Assembly (NCBI RefSeq): GCF_000968685.2
Contig: NZ_LAKD02000119.1
Span: forward strand, 124,001 to 188,000
Origin: Streptomyces antioxidans
GTDB taxonomy: Bacteria; Actinomycetota; Actinomycetes; Streptomycetales; Streptomycetaceae
Length of the DNA: 64,000 bases
Reading direction: 5' to 3'
Within the stretch, counting starts at the first letter, position 1, and the number at the start of each line of letters is the position of its first letter. Position numbers and translations under genes: made by a program. This document shows, in pieces, positions 17,372 to 25,589 of the stretch. Below the pieces are notes generated by a model that worked only from the letters and a program-made list of their open reading frames with translations, had not been told where the DNA came from and did no database searches.

Positions 17372-18556
17372 CTACGGCAGCACGGTCGTCACCGTGCCCG
17401 CGCCCACCGTGCGGCCGCCCTCGCGGATCGCGAAACCGAGGCCGGGCTCCAGCGGTACCGCGCGGCCGAGCTCGACCGTCATGGTGACCGTGTCACCGGG
17501 GCGCGCCACCGCGGCGGCCCCGAGGTCCACGGCGCCGACCACATCGGCTGTACGGAGGTAGAACTGCGGGCGGTAGCCGGTGGACACCGGGGTCCGCCGA
17601 CCGCCCTCGGCCGCCGGGAGGACGTACACCCGCGCCGTGAAGCACCGCCGCGGCACGACGCTGCCGGGCGCGGCCACCACATGGCCGCGGCGCACCGCGT
17701 CCCGCGCCACTCCGCGCAGCAGCAGCGCCACGTTGTCGCCCGCCTCGGCCGACTCCATGGACTTGCCGAAGGTCTCCACCCCGGTGACCACCGTGGCCAC
17801 ATCGGTGCCGGGCACCTCGACGCGGTCGCCGACCCGTACCGTGCCGCGCTCGATGGCGCCGGTGACGACCGTGCCGCGCCCGGTGATGGTCAGCACGTTC
17901 TCCACCGGCAGCAGGAAGGGCGCCCCGGTGTGCCGCACGGGCGTCGGTACGTAGATGTCCACGGCGTCCAGCAGCGCCTCGATCGCCGCGGTCCAGCGCG
18001 GGTCGCCCGCCAGCGCCCGCAGTCCCGAGACCCGTACGACGGGCGTGGTGTCGCCGGGGTAGCCGTGTGCGGACAGCAGCTCGCGCACCTCGAGCTCGAC
18101 GAGGTCGGTGAGCTCGGGGTCGCCCGCGTCGGCCTTGTTGAGGGCCACCACGATGTGGTCGACGCCGACCTGGCGGGCCAGCAGCACATGCTCGGCGGTC
18201 TGCGGCATCACACCGTCGAGCGCGGAGACCACGAGGATCGCCCCGTCGATCTGGGCGGCGCCGGTCACCATGTTCTTGATGAAGTCGGCGTGGCCGGGCA
18301 TGTCGACGTGGGCGTAGTGCCGGGTGTCGGTCTCGTACTCGACATGCGCGATGTTGATGGTGATACCGCGCGCGGCCTCCTCCGGCGCCCGGTCGATGCG
18401 GTCGGCCGGAACATAGGCGCCGCCGGTGCCGCGCTCGCTCAGCACCTTGGTGATGGCGGCGGTCAGCGTGGTCTTGCCGTGGTCGACATGGCCCATGGTG
18501 CCGATGTTCAGATGCGGCTTGGTGCGCACGTACGTCTGCTTGGAGGTGGTGGACAT
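17372..18556 (-). CDS. tuf3: Divergent elongation factor Tu (tuf3-type paralogue)
   Basis: 394 residues from the ATG at 18556, eight bases after GAGGAGAG; an in-frame GTG at 18577 lacks such spacing. All G motifs are present: GHVDHGKT, ARGITIN, DMPGHAD (the usual Cys is Met), NKAD, and SGL in place of SAL. By my alignment to E. coli numbering, Tyr160 is His and Gly275 is Ala (NVALLLRG), positions where substitutions confer kirromycin and GE2270A resistance; the usual residues elsewhere (Q124, Q329, A375) are kept. Streptomyces tuf3 genes are minor, divergent EF-Tu copies linked to stress or elfamycin resistance. The leader is unusual (see 18611-19003). Confidence 0.93.
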   Translation of the reverse strand: MSTTSKQTYVRTKPHLNIGTMGHVDHGKTTLTAAITKVLSERGTGGAYVPADRIDRAPEEAARGITINIAHVEYETDTRHYAHVDMPGHADFIKNMVTGAAQIDGAILVVSALDGVMPQTAEHVLLARQVGVDHIVVALNKADAGDPELTDLVELEVRELLSAHGYPGDTTPVVRVSGLRALAGDPRWTAAIEALLDAVDIYVPTPVRHTGAPFLLPVENVLTITGRGTVVTGAIERGTVRVGDRVEVPGTDVATVVTGVETFGKSMESAEAGDNVALLLRGVARDAVRRGHVVAAPGSVVPRRCFTARVYVLPAAEGGRRTPVSTGYRPQFYLRTADVVGAVDLGAAAVARPGDTVTMTVELGRAVPLEPGLGFAIREGGRTVGAGTVTTVLP

Positions 18557-18610
18557 ACGACGGTCTCTCCTCGTCACCGGGGTGGGAAGCGCGGACCCCA
18601 GAACCTCGCC

Positions 18611-18654
18611 GACCCTCCCCCTGGGGGATCCGTCGGAGTTGTCCGAGGAGGGTC
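18611..18654 (-). promoter_or_regulatory. Attenuator-like hairpin in the tuf3 leader
   Basis: GACCCTCC (18611-18618) pairs with GGAGGGTC (18647-18654), and the inner CCCCCTGGGGG (18616-18626) is a second, competing palindrome. On the minus strand the hairpin begins at the stop codon of the small leader ORF and ends about 40 bases before the tuf3 ribosome site. That geometry resembles translation-coupled attenuation. Function inferred. Confidence 0.45.
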
Positions 18655-18817
18655 AGCTTCGGGCGCCGTCGAGGCAGGCGGCGGGAACGGCAGTGGGAGC
18701 GGCTGCGGGCGGGTCCGTGGTGAGGACGGCGACCGCGGCCGGAGCGAGGGGGAGGACGGCAGCCTTCGGCGCGTCCGCGACCGCGGACGTCGGCGTGAGG
18801 AAGGCGAGCCGGAACAT
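18653..18817 (-). CDS. Possible 54-residue leader ORF upstream of tuf3
   Basis: A small open frame reading MFRLAFLTPTSAVADAPKAA and continuing Ala/Pro-rich to a TGA at 18655-18653. It sits between the 23-bp repeats and tuf3, on the same strand, and its stop codon overlaps the arm of a hairpin. No clear ribosome site is visible, so it could be leaderless or not translated. I do not recognise a homologue. It is kept because of its position rather than its sequence. Confidence 0.35.
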   Translation of the reverse strand: MFRLAFLTPTSAVADAPKAAVLPLAPAAVAVLTTDPPAAAPTAVPAACLDGARS

Positions 18818-18888
18818 GCTGTGATCTTCGCGCACTGTTCGGTCCGCGTCGAATGGTTTTCGGTGGTTTCGGGGCGCGCGGGGTGGGT

Positions 18889-19003
18889 GGGGCGGTGGTC
18901 CGGAACCTCTGTCGACGGGCTTCGGGACCCTCTGCGGTCGGGGTCCGGAGCCCTCTGGGGACCGGGTCCGGAACCCTCTGCCGACGCGGTCCGCGACCCT
19001 CTG
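18889..19003. repeat. Five tandem 23-bp repeats between tuf3 leader and VTT gene
   Basis: Five imperfect copies with an exact 23-bp period. The core (a/g)(a/c)CCTCTG ends at 18911, 18934, 18957, 18980 and 19003, each followed by a variable CGACG-like step and GGTCCGG. The period is not a multiple of three, so the array is not coding. It fills the gap between the minus-strand tuf3 leader and the plus-strand VTT gene, 70-190 bp from either possible promoter. Likely a multi-site protein-binding array. Confidence 0.75.
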
Positions 19004-19081
19004 TCGACGGTCTGCCGACAATCGGACGACAACCCGACGACATCACAGCGTCCGCCGGGCCCGGTCGGTTACGCTCCACCG

Positions 19082-19855
19082 GTGCTCGATGTCGCCCCGC
19101 CGCCCGCGAAACCGGCCGCGCGCCGCGCCCGCGCCGTGCTCCTCTCGCCGTGGTCACGGCTGGGGCTGCTCGCCGCGCTGCTCACCGGTTCCGCGATCGC
19201 GGTCTGGCTGTGGCAGCCGCAGCGGCTGCTGACCCACGGCTGGCCGGAGTTGACGGGCGGGACGGCCGTGGTGCTGTTCACGGCAGCGTACGGAGTGGGC
19301 ACCGCCGCGCTGGTCCCCCGGCCACTGCTGAACCTGGCGGCCGGTGCGCTCTTCGGCATCCAGGCCGGGCTGGCCACGGCCATAGGCGGCACGGTGATCG
19401 GCGCCGGGATCGCCTTCGGCCTCGGGCGGCTGCTGGGGCAGGACGCGCTGCGGCCGCTGCTGCGGGGGCGCTGGCTCACTGCGGCGGACCGGCAGTTGAG
19501 CCACCACGGGTTCCGGTCGATGCTGGCGATCCGGCTGTTCCCCGGTGTGCCGTTCGCCGCCGCCAACTACTGCGCGGCCGTCTCACGGATGGGCTGGCCG
19601 TCGTTCCTACTGGCCACGGGGCTGGGCAGTGTGCCGAACACCGCCGCCTACGTGGTGGCGGGCAGCCGCGCCACCACCCCCACCTCGCCCGTCTTCCTCC
19701 TCGCGCTGGCCTTCATCGCGGTGCCCGCCGTCGCGGGAGCGCTGGTGGCCTGGCGCAAACGCGGCCGTATCCGGACCGTGCGGCCCCTGAGGCCCGTACG
19801 GCCCGTACAGCCCGCGGAAGACAGGACGGCGGACGAGATGGCGCCGCGGGGCTGA
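19082..19855 (+). CDS. VTT-domain (TVP38/TMEM64-family) membrane protein
   Basis: 257 residues from the GTG at 19082. An N-terminal basic Pro/Ala segment, then about six transmembrane helices with the VTT core: PRPLLNLAAGALFGIQAGLA, the LGRLLGQDALRP loop and the conserved FRSMLAIRLFPGVPFAAANYCA motif. These proteins are DedA relatives implicated in lipid scrambling or carrier transport. It is divergent from the tuf3 leader, with the 23-bp repeat array between. It is convergent with, and ends 19 bp from, the MFS gene. Confidence 0.85.
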   Translation: MLDVAPPPAKPAARRARAVLLSPWSRLGLLAALLTGSAIAVWLWQPQRLLTHGWPELTGGTAVVLFTAAYGVGTAALVPRPLLNLAAGALFGIQAGLATAIGGTVIGAGIAFGLGRLLGQDALRPLLRGRWLTAADRQLSHHGFRSMLAIRLFPGVPFAAANYCAAVSRMGWPSFLLATGLGSVPNTAAYVVAGSRATTPTSPVFLLALAFIAVPAVAGALVAWRKRGRIRTVRPLRPVRPVQPAEDRTADEMAPRG

Positions 19856-19874
19856 CGGACGAGGGCCGGCGCCG

Positions 19875-21422
19875 TCAGCCACCCTGCGGACCGGGGGCGG
19901 AGGGCGACGTGGCCGCGGCGCGCGCGGACAGCGGCTCCGCGACGTCCTCCAGTGAACGCCGCTCCGCCGGAACGGCGAAGAAGACGGCGGCCAGCCCGGC
20001 CGCGACCATGAGCGAAGCCCCGATGCAGAAGGCCAGCACGGTGTCGGCGACGACTCCGCTCGCCGTCAGATCCGAGAAGATCAGCGGACCGCTGATGCCC
20101 CCGGCCGCCGTGCCGACGGCGTAGAAGAAGGCGATGGCCAGGGCGCGCGTCTCCATCGGGAAGACCTCGCTGACCGTCAGATACGCCGAGCTGGCACCGG
20201 CCGAGGCGAAGAAGAGGACCGCGCACCAACAGGCGGTCATCGTGGTCGCGTTGAGCCAGCCGCTGCCGAACAACCAGGCCGTGATGAACAGCAGCGCACC
20301 GGAGAGGATGTACGTCCCCGAGATCATCGGCCGACGGCCGACCGTGTCGAAGAGCCTGCTCAGCAGCAGGGGCCCGAGGAAGTTGCCGAACGCGATGACC
20401 GCGAAGTAGTAGCCGGTTGCACCGCTGGACACGTTGAAGAACTTCACCAGGATCGAGCCGAAGCCGAAGGTGATGGCGTTGTAGAGGAACGCCTGCCCGA
20501 TGAAGAGGGCCAGCCCCAGGAGCGCGCGCCTGGGGTAGGCCCGGAAGAGCGTCCGGGCGATCTCGATGAAGCCGGTGCTCTTCCGGGTGCGGATGGTGAT
20601 GGCCTTGTCCGGCTCGGCCAGGCGCCGCCCGGTCTCGTCCTCGATCCGCCGTTCGGCCGCCGCGACCAGTTCCTCGGCGCCCTCCGCGCGGCCGTGGATG
20701 AACATCCAGCGCGGGCTTTCCGGGACGTTCCGCCGAACCAGCAGGATGGCCAGGCCGAGGACGACACCGAGGGCGAAGGTGAGCCGCCAGCCGACGTCCA
20801 GCGCGAAGAGGTTCGTGTTCAGCATCAGCACGGAGAGCAGCGAGCCGCCCATCGCGCCGAGCCAGAAGCTCCCGTTGATGACCAGGTCGACGCGGCCCCG
20901 GTACTTCCTGGGGATCAGCTCGTCGATCGCGGAGTTGATGGCCGCGTACTCCCCGCCGATGCCGAAGCCGGTGAGGAAGCGGAAGAGGAAGAACCACCAG
21001 GCGGAGAAGGAGATGGCGGTGAGCGCGGTGGCGGCCAGATAGACCCCGAGCGTGATGAGGAAGAGCTTCTTGCGGCCGTAGCGGTCGGTGAGCCAGCCGA
21101 AGAACAGCGCCCCGGTGCAGGCCCCGGCCACATAGAGGGCCGCCGCCATCCCGGTGACCTGCGCATCGGTGATGGGCAGCCCACTGCCGGGCTCGGCGAG
21201 GCGGTTGGCGATATTGCCGACGACGGTCACCTCGAGACCGTCCAGGATCCATACGGTGCCGAGGCCGATCACGATCATCCAGTGCCAGCGTGACCAGGGC
21301 AGCCGGTCCAGCCGCGCCGGGACCTCGGTGGTGATCGTCCCGCCCGGCCCGCTTCCGGCGCCGCCCCCGGCCCCGTCGTCCCGTCGGCCACCCCGTCCTC
21401 CGTCGTGCCCGATCGCGGTCAT
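19875..21422 (-). CDS. MFS transporter of the sugar/aromatic-acid-symporter type
   Basis: 515 residues from the ATG at 21422; GAGGAG (complement of 21432-21437) lies nine bases upstream. Twelve transmembrane helices. The signature GWLTDRYGRKKLFLITLGVYL follows helix 2, GFGIGGEYAAINSAIDELIP is the helix 4-5 motif, and RRNVPESPRWMF precedes the large central loop, as in the sugar-porter and AAHS branches. An N-terminal Gly/Ser-rich cytoplasmic extension of about 45 residues is present. No catabolic genes are adjacent, so the substrate is unknown. It is divergent from uppP. Confidence 0.88.
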   Translation of the reverse strand: MTAIGHDGGRGGRRDDGAGGGAGSGPGGTITTEVPARLDRLPWSRWHWMIVIGLGTVWILDGLEVTVVGNIANRLAEPGSGLPITDAQVTGMAAALYVAGACTGALFFGWLTDRYGRKKLFLITLGVYLAATALTAISFSAWWFFLFRFLTGFGIGGEYAAINSAIDELIPRKYRGRVDLVINGSFWLGAMGGSLLSVLMLNTNLFALDVGWRLTFALGVVLGLAILLVRRNVPESPRWMFIHGRAEGAEELVAAAERRIEDETGRRLAEPDKAITIRTRKSTGFIEIARTLFRAYPRRALLGLALFIGQAFLYNAITFGFGSILVKFFNVSSGATGYYFAVIAFGNFLGPLLLSRLFDTVGRRPMISGTYILSGALLFITAWLFGSGWLNATTMTACWCAVLFFASAGASSAYLTVSEVFPMETRALAIAFFYAVGTAAGGISGPLIFSDLTASGVVADTVLAFCIGASLMVAAGLAAVFFAVPAERRSLEDVAEPLSARAAATSPSAPGPQGG

Positions 21423-21720
21423 ACGGTTCGGCTCCTCGGCTGCCCTCAGCTGTTCACCGGTCTTACCCGGCTGGTCCTCGTCAGGCCGCCCGCGGCGGGG
21501 CGGCCGAAGCCCCGAGTACCCGAGGTCAAAGCGCTGAACCGAGGGTCTGACCAGGCCCTTGATGGGCCGCACACCCGAGGACGCTACGCTGCCCCCACAA
21601 CCGGCCGTTGATCCTCGACGGTCGGCCTCCCACTGACCGCCCCGCCTGAATCGGTCATGCCTGGACATCTGCGACCAGGAACCGAGCAGCGCACGATCAG
21701 CCTTGGATAGCGAAGACTCA

Positions 21721-22593
21721 ATGTCGTGGTTTGAATCATTCATCCTCGGGCTGGTCCAGGGGTTGACTGAGTTTCTTCCGATCTCCTCCAGCGCCCATCT
21801 GCGGCTCACGGCCGCGTTCGCCGGCTGGAACGACCCTGGGCCCGCCTTCACCGCGATCACCCAGATCGGCACGGAGCTCGCGGTGCTCATCTACTTCCGC
21901 AAGGACATCGTCAACATCGTGTCGGCCTGGTTCCGCTCGCTCTTCAGCAAGGAGTGGCGCGGCAACCACGACGCCCAGATGGGCTGGCTGGTGATCGTCG
22001 GCTCGCTGCCCATCGGTGTGCTCGGGCTCACCCTCCAGGACGCGATCGAGGGTCCGTTCCGCGATCTGCGGCTGATAGCCACGACCCTCGTGGTCATGGG
22101 CCTCGTACTGGGCTTCGCGGACCGCCGCGCGGCCCGCGATGAGACGGGCGGTCGGCACCGCGTCGCCAACCAGCGCAAGACGCTCCAGGAGCTGAGCATC
22201 CGGGACGGGCTCATATTCGGGGTCTGCCAGGCGATGGCGCTGGTGCCGGGCGTCTCCCGGTCGGGCGCCACGATCAGCGGCGGGCTGCTGATGGGCTACA
22301 CCCGCGAGGCGGCGGCCCGTTACTCCTTCCTGCTCGCGGTCCCGGCGGTACTGGCCTCGGGCGCCTTCGAGTTGAAGGACGCCTCCGACGGCCATACCGA
22401 CTGGGGTCCGACGATCTTCGCGACGGTCATCGCCTTCGTTGTCGGCTATGTGGTGATCGCGTGGTTTATGAAGTTCATCTCGAGCAAGAGCTTTATGCCG
22501 TTTGTGATCTACCGGATTCTGCTGGGCATTGCGCTCTTCGCGCTCGTCGGCCTCAGTGTGTTGAGCGCGCACGCGGCCGAGTCGGCAGGCTGA
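21721..22593 (+). CDS. uppP: Undecaprenyl-diphosphatase (BacA family)
   Basis: 290 residues. This integral membrane enzyme removes a phosphate from undecaprenyl pyrophosphate to recycle the lipid carrier for peptidoglycan. Diagnostic motifs are present: GLVQGLTEFLPISSSAH at residues 10-26 and PGVSRSGATISGGLLMG in the second half, which together form the active site. The start at 21721 is chosen because family members begin MSWFES; upstream in-frame codons (21703) have no support. Overproduction of this family gives bacitracin tolerance. A terminator-like hairpin follows at 22642-22677. Confidence 0.95.
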   Translation: MSWFESFILGLVQGLTEFLPISSSAHLRLTAAFAGWNDPGPAFTAITQIGTELAVLIYFRKDIVNIVSAWFRSLFSKEWRGNHDAQMGWLVIVGSLPIGVLGLTLQDAIEGPFRDLRLIATTLVVMGLVLGFADRRAARDETGGRHRVANQRKTLQELSIRDGLIFGVCQAMALVPGVSRSGATISGGLLMGYTREAAARYSFLLAVPAVLASGAFELKDASDGHTDWGPTIFATVIAFVVGYVVIAWFMKFISSKSFMPFVIYRILLGIALFALVGLSVLSAHAAESAG

Positions 22594-22641
22594 CGCGCGT
22601 CTCAGACACCTGCCTCTCGGACATCCGCCGGGCAGGGAGAT

Positions 22642-22677
22642 GGGCCGCCGGCCGAGGAGGGAGGAGTCCGGCGGCCC
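22642..22677 (+). terminator. Terminator-like hairpin after uppP
   Basis: GGGCCGCCGG (22642-22651) pairs perfectly with CCGGCGGCCC (22668-22677), leaving a 16-base purine-rich loop, about 50 bases after the uppP stop. It is positioned between uppP and the convergent HAD gene. Confidence 0.6.
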
Positions 22678-22725
22678 CTTCGCTCAGGTCTGGCGCCCCC
22701 TGAGCGGCATGGGACGAGTCAAGCG

Positions 22726-22792
22726 CCCTGCCGCGCGGCAGGGAAGGGTGTGCGATAGATATATGCAAGCATTCACATCACACCGGGTGTGA
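22726..22792. promoter_or_regulatory. Two palindromes in the uppP/HAD convergent gap
   Basis: CCCTGCCGCGCGGCAGGG (22726-22743) is a perfect 18-bp palindrome, and TCACACCGGGTGTGA (22778-22792) is a 15-bp dyad just before the end of the HAD gene. The AT-rich stretch between them (22751-22775) is unusual for this DNA. They may be bidirectional terminators; the second also looks like an operator, though no gene starts nearby. Confidence 0.4.
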
Positions 22793-22832
22793 ACTCCTCA
22801 CTCTGCGCACACCCCTGCCCCGGGCTGCGGCC

Positions 22833-23498
22833 TTACGGAGACGATGGCCCCGCCGGTCCGGTGAAGATCTCCACCAGCTCACCCAGCGAGTCGATCCGCC
22901 AGTCCGCCATCGCCGCCTCGGCCGTATCCGCCCACAGATGCGCCCACGGCCCCCGGCGGATATGCGCGGCCCGCAGCCCGGCGGCCTTCGCCGGGCGGAT
23001 GTCGAAGGCCGGATGGTCACCCACGTACACCGTGTCCCCCGGCGCGGCGCCACCGAGCTCCAGCACCCGCCGGAAGAACTCCGGATCCGGCTTGACGACC
23101 CCCCATCCACCGGACGTCGCCACGGCATCGACCGGCAGCTCCATTCCCCGCAGCAGCTCCCCCATCCGCAGCGACTGGTTCCCGGCCAGCACCACCCGCA
23201 GCCCGGACCCCCGCAGCGCGCCGAGCGCGGACCGTACATCCGGGTACAGATCGGACTCGTCCAGCCACTCCCCCCGCCCCGCCGCCTCCCGCGCCCGCCG
23301 TTCGGTGTCGATGTCCACGCCGTCCGGCCGCAGCAGCCGGATCGCGTCCCCGTCGTCGCGCCCCTGTGCGACGACGGCCCCCACCAGCGCGGACAGGGTG
23401 TGCCGCGGCACCCCGAGCCAGTCGGCCCAGGCACCCCAGTAGCGGTCCTCACGGACGAGGGTCGAGCCGATGTCGAACACCACGCTCTCCACCACCAC
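22833..23498 (-). CDS. HAD-family hydrolase-like protein
   Basis: 221 residues with a HAD Rossmann core: motif I VFDIGSTLV, motif II RVVLAGNQS, the motif III lysine in VVKPDPEFFRR and motif IV VYVGDHPAFDI. Motif I reads D-x-G instead of the usual D-x-D, so the general acid of classic HAD phosphatases is missing, while the nucleophilic Asp is kept. The helical cap lies between motifs I and II. It is probably a phosphatase-like or non-hydrolytic member; the substrate is unknown. It precedes nothing on its strand before uppP. Confidence 0.82.
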   Translation of the reverse strand: MVVESVVFDIGSTLVREDRYWGAWADWLGVPRHTLSALVGAVVAQGRDDGDAIRLLRPDGVDIDTERRAREAAGRGEWLDESDLYPDVRSALGALRGSGLRVVLAGNQSLRMGELLRGMELPVDAVATSGGWGVVKPDPEFFRRVLELGGAAPGDTVYVGDHPAFDIRPAKAAGLRAAHIRRGPWAHLWADTAEAAMADWRIDSLGELVEIFTGPAGPSSP

Positions 23499-23546
23499 GG
23501 CCCTCTCCTACTCCCGCCTACTCCCCCGGCCCATGGCCCACGGTCC

Positions 23547-24167
23547 TCAAGCCTTCTCCGGCCCCCGCCCCTCCCAGTCCGCGTAACGGACCCGGGCGAG
23601 ATCCAGCACCTCACCGACCGTGCCCCATTCGTTCCTCCCCAGCCGGGACAGCGGCCGCAGCCTGGTGATCTCCGCATGCCCGTCGACCATCACCTCGTCG
23701 TCGATCACGGCATGCACCACCCGCCCAAAGACCACCGTCGAGTTCCCGATCCCCATCGTGCTGTGCACCACACACTCCAACGCCACCGGTGACCCCGCCA
23801 CCCGAGGCGGCTTCACCCGCAAGCTCGCCTCCTGCTCCACCCCCACCTCCTCGAACTCGCTCATCCCGTGCGGAAAGTCCGTCGCCGTCGCGTTGACCTG
23901 CTCGAACAGCCCCTCGGGAGCGAGGTTCACCACAAACTCCCCGGTGGCCTCGACGTTCCGCAGCGAATCCTTACGCCCCACGGAGGTGAACTGCACAACG
24001 GGCGGAGCCACGGCCGCGACGGTGAAGAACGAGTGCGGAGCGAGGTTCGCGGCACCGTCCTGGCCGACGGTCGACACCCAGGCGATCGGCCGGGGCACGA
24101 TGACCGAGGTCAGCAGCTTGTAGAAGGGGGTGGCACCCATGGTCTCGGGCTCGAAGTCAATACGCAT
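23547..24167 (-). CDS. Flavin-reductase-like FMN-binding protein
   Basis: 206 residues with a split-barrel FMN-binding domain: VIVPRPIAWVSTVGQDGAANLAPHSFFTV, then PPVVQFTSVGRKDSLRNVEATGEFVVNL, typical of the DIM6/NTAB flavin reductase family (PF01613). Such proteins reduce flavin for partner monooxygenases or act as stand-alone oxidoreductases. The gene ends 48 bp upstream of the HAD gene on the same strand, so the two may be cotranscribed. No monooxygenase partner is adjacent. Confidence 0.87.
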   Translation of the reverse strand: MRIDFEPETMGATPFYKLLTSVIVPRPIAWVSTVGQDGAANLAPHSFFTVAAVAPPVVQFTSVGRKDSLRNVEATGEFVVNLAPEGLFEQVNATATDFPHGMSEFEEVGVEQEASLRVKPPRVAGSPVALECVVHSTMGIGNSTVVFGRVVHAVIDDEVMVDGHAEITRLRPLSRLGRNEWGTVGEVLDLARVRYADWEGRGPEKA

Positions 24168-24207
24168 ACGGCCCAGTATCCGCGAGGCCCGCGGCTAGAT
24201 TGGCCAG

Positions 24208-24483
24208 ATGACCTGGAGCGAGGAGGAGTACGTCGACTATCTGCACGGTGAGCGGCGTTGCTACGCGTGGGTGATGCGGCGATACGGCGGCCTGGCACCG
24301 GACCAAGCCCGGCAGGCCGCTGTGGAGCGATACCCATACGAGCCGAGCGATGAGCCCCATCGCGGCCTCCTCTTTCATGACGAAGCCTGGCACTGGGCGA
24401 TGCTGGCGCTCTACGGCCATCGGTACACCGTGGAGCACCCCGAGCTGATGGATCCGTCAGCTGAGTACAGGGCTCTTGACTGA
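24208..24483 (+). CDS. Small hypothetical protein (91 aa)
   Basis: Not recognised. 91 residues, rich in Glu, Tyr and Trp (MTWSEEEYVDYLHGERRC; FHDEAWHWAMLALYG), acidic, with no membrane segment. Codon use looks coding, and the ATG begins 40 bp from the divergent flavin reductase. It may belong to a family of small Streptomyces proteins found near translation or phage-defence genes, but I cannot assign it. Confidence 0.55.
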   Translation: MTWSEEEYVDYLHGERRCYAWVMRRYGGLAPDQARQAAVERYPYEPSDEPHRGLLFHDEAWHWAMLALYGHRYTVEHPELMDPSAEYRALD

Positions 24484-24614
24484 CCTCTTTAAGAGCTCAA
24501 GAACAGGGTGCCGCCAAGCGGCCCCACCCATCATCCGCGAACACATGCACGAAATTTCGGCACCGCGTTTGATTCCCGTGAGGTGAAAATACCTCAAGCG
24601 GCTCCACGTAAGAG

Positions 24615-25427
24615 ATGACTTTGCATGAGAGGCTTTCGAGGGCCATCGGGGTCGCCGCTCACGATACTGTCGTGCTGGCTCCAGGCAAGGGAGCCCGCCC
24701 CGGGGAAATGGATAGCAGCCATCCCCCGGAGTGCGATGTGATCAAGACAGGAATGCGAATGCTTGACCGATCTCGCCGAGGGTGCACGCAACCACCCTCC
24801 GGGCCATCGCACGGTATCAGCTTCAATTTCGGGCCCGCAGTGATTCGCGAGGGAAAGCCTCCTACGACTGCCCGTCAGTTAAGTGCGCCGCCCGCACTCC
24901 TCGGTGACAGCAAACGGCGTCAGGGCGGTGCCCCGGCCGCGGACCAGGACTCCCACGAGCATGGCCCCATCACGGCGAACCCGTGGAGCGACGCCGGCTA
25001 CCTGGCCTTCGTCCAGCTGCACCGGCCCCGCTACCTCCGCTACGCGCAGGTGCGACTGCTGGACAAACCGGCCGGCCAGGCGGCCGTCGATGCCACGTTC
25101 GGCATCGTCGCGAGCCGATGGGACGAGCTCCTGCGCGAACCCCGACTGGCGGCCGAGGCATGGCGTCAACTCCGCGGCCAGATCAGCGCCGCACGCCACA
25201 GAAGAAGAACTGACCGCCGGGACCAGGCCGTCGACCGGCTGTACGGCTCACTGCCCGACGGGACCGCCGACGCGGTGGTGCTGCGGTGCCGACTGAAGAT
25301 GCCGGTCAAGACCGCCGCCGAGCTGATGGGGGTGGAGCCACCTGTCGTGACGGCCAGCCTCCTGGCCGCCAGGCGGCAGCTTTCCACCACGGCCCTCGAA
25401 TATCTGGAGTCGCCCGTTCCGCACTGA
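24615..25427 (+). CDS. Sigma-factor-like (ECF-like) regulatory protein with a TTA codon
   Basis: The last 155 residues resemble a degenerate sigma-70 factor: a region-2-like FVQLHRPRYLRYAQVRLLDK helix set and a region-4-like LYGSLPDGTADAVVLRCRL through AAELMGVEPPVVTASLLAAR, as in the sigma-like genes near DUF397/XRE modules. The first 75 codons have weak third-position bias, so the true start may be the GTG at 24840. Either way, the frame includes a TTA codon at 24879-24881, so translation should need the bldA tRNA, linking it to development. No classical ribosome site is visible. Confidence 0.6.
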   Translation: MTLHERLSRAIGVAAHDTVVLAPGKGARPGEMDSSHPPECDVIKTGMRMLDRSRRGCTQPPSGPSHGISFNFGPAVIREGKPPTTARQLSAPPALLGDSKRRQGGAPAADQDSHEHGPITANPWSDAGYLAFVQLHRPRYLRYAQVRLLDKPAGQAAVDATFGIVASRWDELLREPRLAAEAWRQLRGQISAARHRRRTDRRDQAVDRLYGSLPDGTADAVVLRCRLKMPVKTAAELMGVEPPVVTASLLAARRQLSTTALEYLESPVPH

Positions 25428-25589
25428 AATCGGCAGGGATCTCACGTCAACGTCTACGATAGAACACGACGTTCACGCCCAGTTTTCGCCATCATCACTC
25501 TTAACAGTGGTGGTGGCGCTTGGCTTGCCCTCATAAGATGGCCCTCATTCCCTGGAGAGATCGGGGCTCGACCGGGAGGGGGTCTGTCC

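Noticed and set aside
18889..19003. CRISPR array
   Set aside because: The 23-bp units abut each other with no spacers and no cas genes are nearby; a tandem repeat instead.
22763..22792. Nine-codon mini-ORF (MQAFTSHRV) before the HAD gene end
   Set aside because: It overlaps a palindrome in a convergent gap, has no ribosome site and leads into no gene.
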